DNA from: an uncultured Collinsella sp. | GTDB taxonomy: Bacteria > Actinomycetota > Coriobacteriia > Coriobacteriales > Coriobacteriaceae | Reading direction: 5' to 3' | NCBI GenBank assembly: GCA_937997605.1 | Contig: CALLFD010000213.1 | Location: 1 to 5,002, forward strand | Length of the DNA stretch: 5,002 bases | In this document: in pieces, positions 1 to 4,523 of the stretch | Position numbering within the stretch: the stretch's first letter is position 1 | Layout: every line of letters begins with the position of its first letter | The notes under the pieces: generated by a model | What the model saw: the letters and a program-made list of their open reading frames with translations, nothing else | Database searches by the model: none | What the model was told of the DNA's origin: nothing | Translations under genes and position numbers: made by a program

Positions 1-31
1 TCTCGGAAGGCACGTGCAGACCTTTCGTCAT
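1..31 (-). CDS. Start of a divergent gene, product unknown (partial)
   Basis: Read on the minus strand, an ATG at 31-29 opens a frame that stays open to the window edge and begins MTKGLHVPSE. A purine-rich stretch lies just upstream: AGGAGG (39-34) is only 2 bases from the ATG, and an AAGG (44-41) sits 9 bases away, so one of the two could serve as ribosome binding site. The gene would be transcribed away from ppk1 and share the 550-base spacer with it. Ten residues are not enough to recognise a family, and I do not assign a function. The start could be wrong, because the best Shine-Dalgarno match is unusually close to the ATG. The overlapping plus-strand frame at 14-226 looks like a chance reading of this leader. 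Confidence 0.45.
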   Translation of the reverse strand, partial: MTKGLHVPSE

Positions 32-51
32 GGCCTCCTACCTTTCTTTCG

Positions 52-63
52 GGCCTTTCGGCC
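52..63 (-). promoter_or_regulatory. GGCC-GAAA-GGCC hairpin in the minus-strand leader
   Basis: On the minus strand the bases read GGCC GAAA GGCC, a 4-bp GC stem closed by a GNRA-type tetraloop, ending 12 bases before the AGGAGG motif of the partial minus-strand gene. The GAAA loop forms only in the minus-strand transcript. It could shape access to the ribosome binding site. A competing 10-base palindrome (57-66) overlaps it. The stem is short, so the function is inference. Confidence 0.3.
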
Positions 64-71
64 GAATCTCT

Positions 72-96
72 CAGCGCCCTTCCATAGCGGACGCTG
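72..96 (-). promoter_or_regulatory. 8-bp stem-loop in the minus-strand leader
   Basis: The minus-strand RNA can form CAGCGTCC (96-89) paired with GGGCGCTG (79-72) around a 9-base loop. One pair is G-U in the minus-strand RNA, but would be a C-A mismatch in plus-strand RNA. This favours a structure that acts in the minus-strand transcript. It lies about 40 bases upstream of the putative ATG at 31. It does not match the conserved cores of the TPP, T-box, SAM, FMN or lysine leaders that I compared by eye. Confidence 0.35.
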
Positions 97-112
97 CTTG
101 CTGACAGCTCTA

Positions 113-141
113 GTTATATCCAAATTCCACCCGCAATTCCA
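113..141 (-). promoter_or_regulatory. Weak promoter candidate for the minus-strand gene
   Basis: On the minus strand TATAAC (118-113) matches five of six bases of the -10 consensus. The hexamer 17 bases upstream (TGGAAT, 141-136) matches only three of six -35 positions. Transcription would start near 106 and give a leader of about 75 bases that includes both hairpins described here. The -35 position falls inside the second copy of the 12-base-period repeat. This is a weak call resting mainly on the -10. Confidence 0.25.
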
Positions 142-143
142 CC
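123..143. repeat. Direct repeat AATTCCACC x2, 12-base period
   Basis: AATTCCACC occurs at 123-131 and again, identical, at 135-143, separated by CGC. The 12-base period is close to one DNA turn, so both copies present the same face to a protein. It lies beside or over the -35 position of the minus-strand promoter candidate, which would suit a regulator of that gene. No known operator is recognised. Confidence 0.5.
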
Positions 144-215
144 TCGCCCCCGAACGGTCAACAAAGTGCGATGAACGGTATATCGCATGTGATTCCCCCA
201 TGATGTACTTCGGCG

Positions 216-240
216 TTCTAAAGTAACTTTTCTAAGGTAA
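216..240. repeat. Direct repeat TTCTAARGTAA x2, 14-base period
   Basis: TTCTAAAGTAA (216-226) is followed by TTCTAAGGTAA (230-240), 10 of 11 bases identical with a 14-base period. The pair starts the AT-rich block in the middle of the divergent spacer. Its role is unknown; it may be an operator-like pair or the result of slippage. Confidence 0.5.
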
Positions 241-268
241 ACGCTCTTTTTTCCTAAAAACTATTTGC

Positions 269-310
269 AATTGCATCTCTAAACTTTTGATTCAGAATTG
301 CATAGCTAAA
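269..310. repeat. Direct repeat AATTGCATNNCTAAA x2, 27-base spacing
   Basis: Fifteen-base units at 269-283 and 296-310 agree at 13 positions (AATTGCAT, two variable bases, CTAAA). The first copy overlaps a perfect 10-base palindrome, TGCAATTGCA (266-275). The units lie in the most AT-rich part of the spacer. They look like paired binding sites, but no regulator family is identifiable. Confidence 0.5.
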
Positions 311-359
311 TCGGTTTTATGTATATAAATGATGTTTGTTTACGTTTCCGCCTGCATTC

Positions 360-383
360 AATGATATTCAGCTATCCATCATT
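360..383. repeat. Inverted repeat AATGAT / ATCATT
   Basis: AATGAT (360-365) and ATCATT (378-383) are perfect 6-base inverted arms around a 12-base centre. As a hairpin this is weak and AT-rich; as a dimeric protein site the centre-to-centre spacing of 18 bases is reasonable. Chance occurrence in AT-rich DNA cannot be excluded. Confidence 0.3.
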
Positions 384-431
384 CTTATTCACACTTACGT
401 ACCAGTTGAGTGAGGATATAGACCGCTTGCA

Positions 432-464
432 GACGAGCAGGGCGTCAGTCCTATGACTCGTCAG
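432..464. repeat. Inverted repeat GACGAG / CTCGTC with internal CGTCAG repeats
   Basis: GACGAG (432-437) and CTCGTC (457-462) are perfect 6-base inverted arms. Inside, GTCA (444-447) can pair with TGAC (454-457), and CGTCAG occurs twice in direct orientation (443-448 and 459-464). The cluster ends 60 bases upstream of the ppk1 -35 candidate, a position where an activator or repressor of ppk1 could bind. It could also fold in a longer transcript. Function is inferred from position only. Confidence 0.35.
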
Positions 465-523
465 CGTAAGAAGTAGGTAAAGATACCGTTCACGCGATAC
501 GTTCGTGCCAGCGGTCGACTAAA

Positions 524-552
524 TTGAGACAATAGTGAATAAGAGTTAGGCT
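524..552 (+). promoter_or_regulatory. Probable ppk1 promoter (-35 TTGAGA, -10 TAGGCT)
   Basis: TTGAGA at 524-529 matches five of six bases of the housekeeping -35 consensus. After exactly 17 bases, TAGGCT (547-552) keeps the three most important -10 positions (T, A and final T), the TANNNT form common in actinobacteria. Transcription would start at about 558-560, giving a leader of only some 22-30 bases. It is the best-placed promoter I can see for ppk1. Confidence 0.5.
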
Positions 553-555
553 ACC

Positions 556-570
556 GTCCCCTACGGGGAC
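556..570 (+). promoter_or_regulatory. GTCCCC-TAC-GGGGAC hairpin at the ppk1 transcript start
   Basis: A perfect 6-bp stem with a 3-base loop sits 11 bases before the first ppk1 ATG. Its 3' arm holds GGGGAC, one of only two G-rich stretches that could act as ribosome binding site. It overlaps the start point predicted from the 524-552 promoter, so whether the 5' arm is fully transcribed depends on the exact start. It has no T-run after it and is not a terminator. Confidence 0.4.
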
Positions 571-581
571 TGAACGGACAG

Positions 582-2990
582 ATGCATATGCCGAGCAAAA
601 TCGAAAAAAAGCAAGCCGCCGCAAAGCTGCGCAAACCGCCTCGCGACTTCTCGTACACGCAGAACCGAGAGCTCAGCTGGCTACGCTTTGACAACCGTGT
701 GCTTGACGAAGCCTTCGATGAGACCGTTCCGCTGTTCGAGCGTCTAAAGTTCGTGTCGATTTTCGAGTCTAACCTCGACGAGTTTCTCATGGTGCGCGTG
801 GGCGGCCTGTCCGATCTGGCAGAGCTCAAAAAGCAACCTGTCGACAACAAGAGCAATATGACCGCCTCCGAACAGGTCGATGCTGTCATGGCCGAAATGC
901 CCGGGCTCCTTACCCGTTGGGAGTCCATCTTTAAGAGCATCGAGGGCAAGCTCGACACCTTGGGCGTTCACCGCGCCCGCATCGATTCGCTTACGCCCGA
1001 GGAGCGCACCTTTGTAACCCGCTACTTCCAGGCCTACGTGTCGCCGGTCATCTCGCCGCTGGTCATCGATCCTCGCCACCCCTTCCCCAACCTACGCAAT
1101 GCCGCGCTCTATCTGGCCTGTGGTCTGGACGGCGCCACCGACGAGGAGAGCCTGCTGGGCCTTATCGAGATTCCCGCCTCGATGAACCGCGTGGTCGAGA
1201 TCCCCTCGCCCACCGGCACCTACTCCTACATCTTGCTCGAGGACGTCATCCTCGCCTGCCTGGACAGCTGCTTTGGCTCCTATAAGCCGCTGGATCGTGC
1301 GCTGATCCGCGTCACCCGCAACGCCGACATCGATCCGGACGGCGAGGGCGTCGAAGAGGAAGAGGACTACCGCCAGCACATGAAGCGCATCCTCAAGAAG
1401 CGCCTGCGTCTGCAGCCGGTAGTGCTCGCGGTCTCGGGGTCGCTCGAGAAGGCAACGCTCAAGACCATCCGCAAGGCGCTCGAGCTTTCGCGCCGCTCTG
1501 TCTTTACCTGCGATATCCCGCTCGACCTGGGCTACGTCTTTGGCATTGAGGGCAAGATTCCCGAGCACCTGCGCAACGAGCTGCTCTTTACGCCGTTTAG
1601 GCCGCAGCCCAATCCCACCATCGACATGACCCGCTCCATCCGCGAGCAGGTGCTGCAGCACGACAAGCTGCTCTTTTATCCCTACGAGGCCATGAACCCC
1701 TTCCTGGATCTGGTGCACGAGGCCGCCTACGACCCCGAGTGCATCTCGCTGCGCATCACGCTCTACCGCGTGGCCAAGCAGAGCCGCCTGTGCGAGTCGC
1801 TGATCGATGCTGCCGAGAACGGCAAAGAGGTCACGGTGCTCATGGAACTTCGTGCCCGCTTTGACGAGCAGAACAACATCGAGTGGGCCGAGCGCCTGGA
1901 AGAGGCCGGCTGCACCGTCATCTATGGTTCCGAGGGCTTTAAATGCCACTCAAAGATCTGCCAGCTCACCTATCGCGAGGGCATGGCGCTAACGCGCCTC
2001 ACGCTTTTGGGCACCGGCAACTTTAACGAGAAGACGGCCAAACTCTACAGCGACTTTATGCTCATGACAGCCCATCCCGGCATCGGCGAGGACGCCAACC
2101 TGTTCTTTCGCAATCTGTCGCTGGGCAACCTGCGCGGCGACTACCGCTTCCTGGGTGTGGCGCCCGTCGGACTGAAACCGCTCATCATGCGCGGGCTTGA
2201 CCGCGAGATCCAGCGCGCCCTTGCCGGCGAGCCCGCCCGCGTGTTCTTTAAGCTCAACTCGCTGACCGACCGCGAGGTTATCGACAAGATCGCCGAGGCA
2301 TCGTGTGCCGGCGTGCGCGTAGACATGATCATCCGCGGCATCTCGTGCCTCAAGCCCGGTGTTCCGGGCAAGACCGAGAACGTGCATGTCCGCTCCATCG
2401 TCGGACGCTTTTTGGAGCACGCCCGTGTTTACGCTTTTGGCGTGGACTCGGACATGATTTACCTGAGCTCGGCAGACATGATGACACGCAACACCGAGCA
2501 CCGCGTGGAGATTGCCTTCCCCGTGCTCGACCCCACCTGCCGCGCCCTAGTGCACGAGTACATGGGCATGCAGCTGCGCGACAACGTGAAGGCCCGCAGC
2601 CTCACGAGCGACGGCACCTGGGTCCCCGTGGAGCGTGCAGAGGGTGAGAAACCCTTCAACTCGCAGGAAGCCCTGCTGGAGCGTGCCTATCGCAACGCCG
2701 AGGCCGCGCCCGAGCCCGTCATTGAGGCGGAACCTGCCCCCGAGGGCGAGCCGCAGCCAGTAGCACCCAAGGTCCAAGAGGTCCAGGCGACCGTCATTGA
2801 GCCCGAGCCTGCACCTGCACCTCAGCCCGATCCGCAGGTCATCAAGCCCGCACCCGAGACGAGCGCCCGTCGCGATAAGCCCGCCGGCAAGACCAAGGCC
2901 ATCGAGCGCCATCGCCCCGGCCGCGTGCGCATGGGCCTGGGTCTGATCGGCCTGGGTCTTAAGACGCTCATTACCGGCAAGACGAAATAG
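582..2990 (+). CDS. ppk1: Polyphosphate kinase PPK1 with long C-terminal extension
   Basis: PPK1 reversibly transfers the terminal phosphate of ATP to inorganic polyphosphate through a phosphohistidine. All family blocks are present: NRELSWL (28-34), SNLDEFLMVRV (63-73, with Asn64 for ATP), LYR (394-396) and ELRARFDEQNNIEW (422-435) with the metal-binding arginines 396 and 426, and KCHSK (454-458) with catalytic His456. Tyr489, Arg585 and the second histidine His613 (FLEHARVYAF) follow. From Arg396 to His613 every site sits exactly 21 residues beyond its E. coli counterpart, so the core is intact. The usual ADWM near 631 reads ADMM. The protein has 802 residues against 688 in E. coli; about 97 extra residues (706-802) are rich in Pro, Glu and Ala, then end basic and Gly/Leu-rich. 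The start is ambiguous: ATG 582 or the in-frame ATG 588, which is better spaced (8 bases) from the weak GGAC at 576-579. It has its own promoter candidate and terminator, so it is probably monocistronic. Confidence 0.97.
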   Translation: MHMPSKIEKKQAAAKLRKPPRDFSYTQNRELSWLRFDNRVLDEAFDETVPLFERLKFVSIFESNLDEFLMVRVGGLSDLAELKKQPVDNKSNMTASEQVDAVMAEMPGLLTRWESIFKSIEGKLDTLGVHRARIDSLTPEERTFVTRYFQAYVSPVISPLVIDPRHPFPNLRNAALYLACGLDGATDEESLLGLIEIPASMNRVVEIPSPTGTYSYILLEDVILACLDSCFGSYKPLDRALIRVTRNADIDPDGEGVEEEEDYRQHMKRILKKRLRLQPVVLAVSGSLEKATLKTIRKALELSRRSVFTCDIPLDLGYVFGIEGKIPEHLRNELLFTPFRPQPNPTIDMTRSIREQVLQHDKLLFYPYEAMNPFLDLVHEAAYDPECISLRITLYRVAKQSRLCESLIDAAENGKEVTVLMELRARFDEQNNIEWAERLEEAGCTVIYGSEGFKCHSKICQLTYREGMALTRLTLLGTGNFNEKTAKLYSDFMLMTAHPGIGEDANLFFRNLSLGNLRGDYRFLGVAPVGLKPLIMRGLDREIQRALAGEPARVFFKLNSLTDREVIDKIAEASCAGVRVDMIIRGISCLKPGVPGKTENVHVRSIVGRFLEHARVYAFGVDSDMIYLSSADMMTRNTEHRVEIAFPVLDPTCRALVHEYMGMQLRDNVKARSLTSDGTWVPVERAEGEKPFNSQEALLERAYRNAEAAPEPVIEAEPAPEGEPQPVAPKVQEVQATVIEPEPAPAPQPDPQVIKPAPETSARRDKPAGKTKAIERHRPGRVRMGLGLIGLGLKTLITGKTK

Positions 2991-2992
2991 TC

Positions 2993-3017
2993 GTTTGTAG
3001 AAGCAGTTTGTAGAAGC
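2993..3017 (+). repeat. Tandem repeat GTTTGTAGAAGC x2 after the ppk1 stop
   Basis: GTTTGTAGAAGC occurs at 2993-3004 and again, identical, at 3006-3017, a 13-base period with one A between. It begins two bases after the ppk1 stop codon, and the second copy runs into the first arm of the terminator. It looks like a local duplication by replication slippage next to a strong hairpin. Confidence 0.7.
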
Positions 3018-3057
3018 GCCCCGCATTTGAGGAAAGCCTCGGATGCGGGGCGCTTTT
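3014..3057 (+). terminator. Strong intrinsic terminator of ppk1
   Basis: AAGCGCCCCGCAT (3014-3026) pairs perfectly with ATGCGGGGCGCTT (3043-3055). The stem continues through two U-G wobbles (3027-3028 with 3041-3042) and GAGG/CCTC (3029-3032 with 3037-3040) to an AAAG loop. That makes 19 consecutive pairs in plus-strand RNA. A T-run, CTTTTCCC, follows at 3054-3057. The T-run is short, but the stem is very stable. The wobbles and the T-run both point to plus-strand action; the minus strand lacks a T-run. Confidence 0.9.
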
Positions 3058-3060
3058 CCC

Positions 3061-3069
3061 TGCTACCAT
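3061..3069 (+). promoter_or_regulatory. Possible extended -10 for the methyltransferase gene
   Basis: TGCTACCAT contains the extended -10 pattern TGN followed by TACCAT (3064-3069), which matches four of six -10 bases. No good -35 lies at the normal distance, because that position is inside the terminator stem. Transcription would begin near 3076 and leave a leader of about 28 bases before the ATG at 3104. A gene directly after a strong terminator needs its own promoter, which is the main argument for this weak site. Confidence 0.35.
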
Positions 3070-3093
3070 GGTGCGAACAACAACGCGAATGAC

Positions 3094-3101
3094 AGGCAGG
3101 A
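3094..3101 (+). promoter_or_regulatory. Ribosome binding site deciding the start at 3104
   Basis: AGGCAGGA offers an AGG 7 bases, and a second AGGA 2 bases, before the ATG at 3104. The earlier in-frame ATGs at 3068 and 3089 have no comparable purine-rich sequence. The ATG at 3068 is itself part of the possible -10. Translation from 3104 also places the conserved TRAM-domain beginning right at the N terminus. Confidence 0.55.
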
Positions 3102-3103
3102 AT

Positions 3104-4417
3104 ATGAAGCTCACTATAGAATCGATGACCTACGGCGCCGACGGGCTGGCGCACGCCGACAACGGCAAGGCCGTCTTTGTGCAGGGCGCCGTGGCAGGCG
3201 ACACCGTCGAGGCCGAGGTCGTACAGGACGGCAAGTCGTTCATGCGCGCCCGCACCACCGAGATTCTGGAGCCAAGCCCCGATCGCATTCAGCCTCCCTG
3301 CCCCTTCGTGGACATCTGCGGCGGCTGCTCGTGGGGCAATCTCTCACGCACGGCACAGCTCGCCGCCAAGGAGCAAAACCTGCGCTCCACGCTCGAGCGC
3401 ATCGGCAAGTTCGCGCCTGAGCAGGTCGATGAGTCGGTACAGCCCATCTGCCACACCAAGGACGACTGGGGCTACCGCAATAAAATCGAGCTCGAACCGA
3501 CCGTCGTCAACGGTCGCGTGCGCCTTGGCATGCATGGTGTCGACCCCAGCAAAATCGTGACCGTCGATACGTGCCCGCTGTTCGATAAGCGCTTCCCGAA
3601 GGCGCTCAAATCGGTCGTCGGCGCACTCAACTATCTAAGCGGCAGCCATGACTTGGGGCTCGAACGCGTGGGCATTCGCGCATCGCGCCGCACCAAGGCA
3701 CTCGAGGTCGCACTCTGGACGCCCACAGGCTCTTTTCCGCGCTCGCAGGTCTCCCGCGTGCTGGCGGACGCCGCTCATCCCACGAGCATCGTGCGCGTGA
3801 TGAGCAAGGGCGAAAAGAAGGCCCGCCGTGTCTCCAAGGTCGAAATGCTCGCCGGAGAGGGCTCATGGACCGAGAATATCGCCGAGGGTCAGATGCGCTT
3901 GTCTGCCCCGTCTTTTTTCCAGGTCAACACCAAGGGTGCCGAGATTTTGATCGAGCTTGTCATGGAAGCGCTCGACCCGCAGGAAGACGAGCTTGCCGTG
4001 GACCTGTACTGCGGTGCCGGCACCTTTACCCTGCCGCTCGCCCGCCGCTGCGACTTTGTCGCTGCCGTCGAGGCCTACGGCCCCGCCGTGCGCGATCTAC
4101 GCCGTAACCTGGAAATCAACAAGCTTGATAACGTCGACGTCATTGGCGGAGACGCGGTGCGCGAGTTCCCCGATCAGGACGCCGATGTCCTGGTAGTCGA
4201 TCCGCCGCGCGCAGGTTTGGCGCCCGAGGCCATCGACCTCATCGCGAGTACGAGTGCCCGAGATGTTGCCTACGTGAGCTGCGACCCGGCAACTTTGGCC
4301 CGCGACCTCAAACGCTTTGTCGAGGAGGGCACCTTCTCTCCCATCAAGATCACGCCGGTCGACCTATTCCCGCAAACCTTCCACTGCGAAACCGTCGTCC
4401 ACCTCAAGCGCAACTAG
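3104..4417 (+). CDS. rlmD: 23S rRNA (uracil-C5)-methyltransferase, RlmD/RumA family
   Basis: The enzyme transfers a methyl group from S-adenosylmethionine to carbon 5 of a uridine in 23S rRNA. Of 437 residues, 1 to about 58 form an N-terminal TRAM RNA-binding domain (GADGLAHADNGKAVFVQGAV). The 4Fe-4S cysteines follow as C66-x5-C72-x2-C75 plus C157, the complete RumA-type set. The C-terminal Rossmann methyltransferase domain shows FFQVNTKGAE (271-280), the SAM-binding motif VDLYCGAGTFTLPLA (299-313), DPPRAGL (366-372), the nucleophile Cys393 in YVSCDPATLARDL, and Glu429 near the end (FHCETVVHL) as likely general base. Family members modify U1939 (RlmD), U747 (RlmC) or both (RlmCD of Gram-positives), and the sequence does not let me choose, so the symbol means the family. 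The start at 3104 is preferred over 3068 and 3089. No clear terminator follows, so some read-through into the next gene is possible. Confidence 0.93.
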   Translation: MKLTIESMTYGADGLAHADNGKAVFVQGAVAGDTVEAEVVQDGKSFMRARTTEILEPSPDRIQPPCPFVDICGGCSWGNLSRTAQLAAKEQNLRSTLERIGKFAPEQVDESVQPICHTKDDWGYRNKIELEPTVVNGRVRLGMHGVDPSKIVTVDTCPLFDKRFPKALKSVVGALNYLSGSHDLGLERVGIRASRRTKALEVALWTPTGSFPRSQVSRVLADAAHPTSIVRVMSKGEKKARRVSKVEMLAGEGSWTENIAEGQMRLSAPSFFQVNTKGAEILIELVMEALDPQEDELAVDLYCGAGTFTLPLARRCDFVAAVEAYGPAVRDLRRNLEINKLDNVDVIGGDAVREFPDQDADVLVVDPPRAGLAPEAIDLIASTSARDVAYVSCDPATLARDLKRFVEEGTFSPIKITPVDLFPQTFHCETVVHLKRN

Positions 4418-4458
4418 ACACATGATCATTGCTCAGAAAAATCATTGGGAAATCGAGC

Positions 4459-4487
4459 GTGGCAAGCGGAGGTCTTCGGGGTATAAG
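4459..4487 (+). promoter_or_regulatory. Probable promoter of the DJ-1-like gene
   Basis: TATAAG (4482-4487) matches five of six -10 bases. GTGGCA (4459-4464), 17 bases upstream, matches four of six -35 bases. Transcription would start near 4494, about 30 bases before the ATG. The -10 lies inside a small inverted repeat, GTCTT (4472-4476) and AAGAC (4485-4489), which could be an operator or chance. Confidence 0.5.
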
Positions 4488-4511
4488 ACGGCTAATTGTA
4501 TGCCGCCTATG

Positions 4512-4517
4512 AAAGGA
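4512..4517 (+). promoter_or_regulatory. Ribosome binding site AAAGGA, sets the start at 4524
   Basis: AAAGGA ends 6 bases before the ATG at 4524, a normal spacing. An earlier in-frame ATG at 4509 overlaps this site and has no Shine-Dalgarno sequence of its own, so 4524 is the better start. Confidence 0.65.
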
Positions 4518-4523
4518 ACCCCC

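Larger units (their letters stand above)
32..581. other. Long gene-free divergent spacer, AT-rich in the middle
   Basis: No convincing protein gene lies in these 550 bases on either strand. From left to right it holds a foldable leader for the minus-strand gene (about 52-118), a 12-base-period repeat (123-143), an AT-rich block with two pairs of direct repeats (216-243 and 269-310), an inverted repeat (360-383), a second inverted/direct repeat cluster (432-464), and the probable ppk1 promoter and leader hairpin (524-570). Bases 241-360 contain 38 G/C out of 120 (32%), far below the flanking genes. The length and repeat content suggest a regulatory spacer for two divergent genes, but no binding protein can be named from sequence alone. 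Confidence 0.6.

Noticed and set aside
52..118. Possible TPP riboswitch because of GCGCTGAGAGA on the minus strand
   Set aside because: Only the CTGAGA element matches; the second conserved half of the TPP aptamer is absent downstream.
14..226. Plus-strand open frame of 70 codons beginning MQTFRHGLL
   Set aside because: It overlaps the start and structured leader of the divergent minus-strand gene, has no ribosome binding site, and shows an Arg/Phe/Pro-rich composition without any recognisable family.
298..329. Distal ppk1 promoter TTGCAT / TATATA with 18-base spacer
   Set aside because: The -35 matches three of six bases and the -10 four of six, in very AT-rich DNA where such pairs arise by chance. 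The 524-552 site is better and closer.
1092..1949. Minus-strand open frame of 285 codons inside ppk1
   Set aside because: It is the antisense of a strongly conserved PPK1 core. Long antisense frames are expected in GC-rich genes with G/C third positions, and no start signal or family pattern is seen.
1989..2501. Minus-strand open frame of 170 codons inside ppk1
   Set aside because: Same explanation: it is a shadow of the conserved C-terminal catalytic domains of PPK1.
3068..3103. Upstream in-frame starts (3068, 3089) for the methyltransferase
   Set aside because: They lack Shine-Dalgarno sequences, the ATG at 3068 overlaps a -10-like element, and the extra residues MVRTTTRMTGRN do not resemble the family N terminus.
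4418..4458. Terminator after the methyltransferase gene
   Set aside because: There is an ATGATCAT palindrome and a twice-occurring ATCATTG, but no GC-rich stem followed by a T-run.
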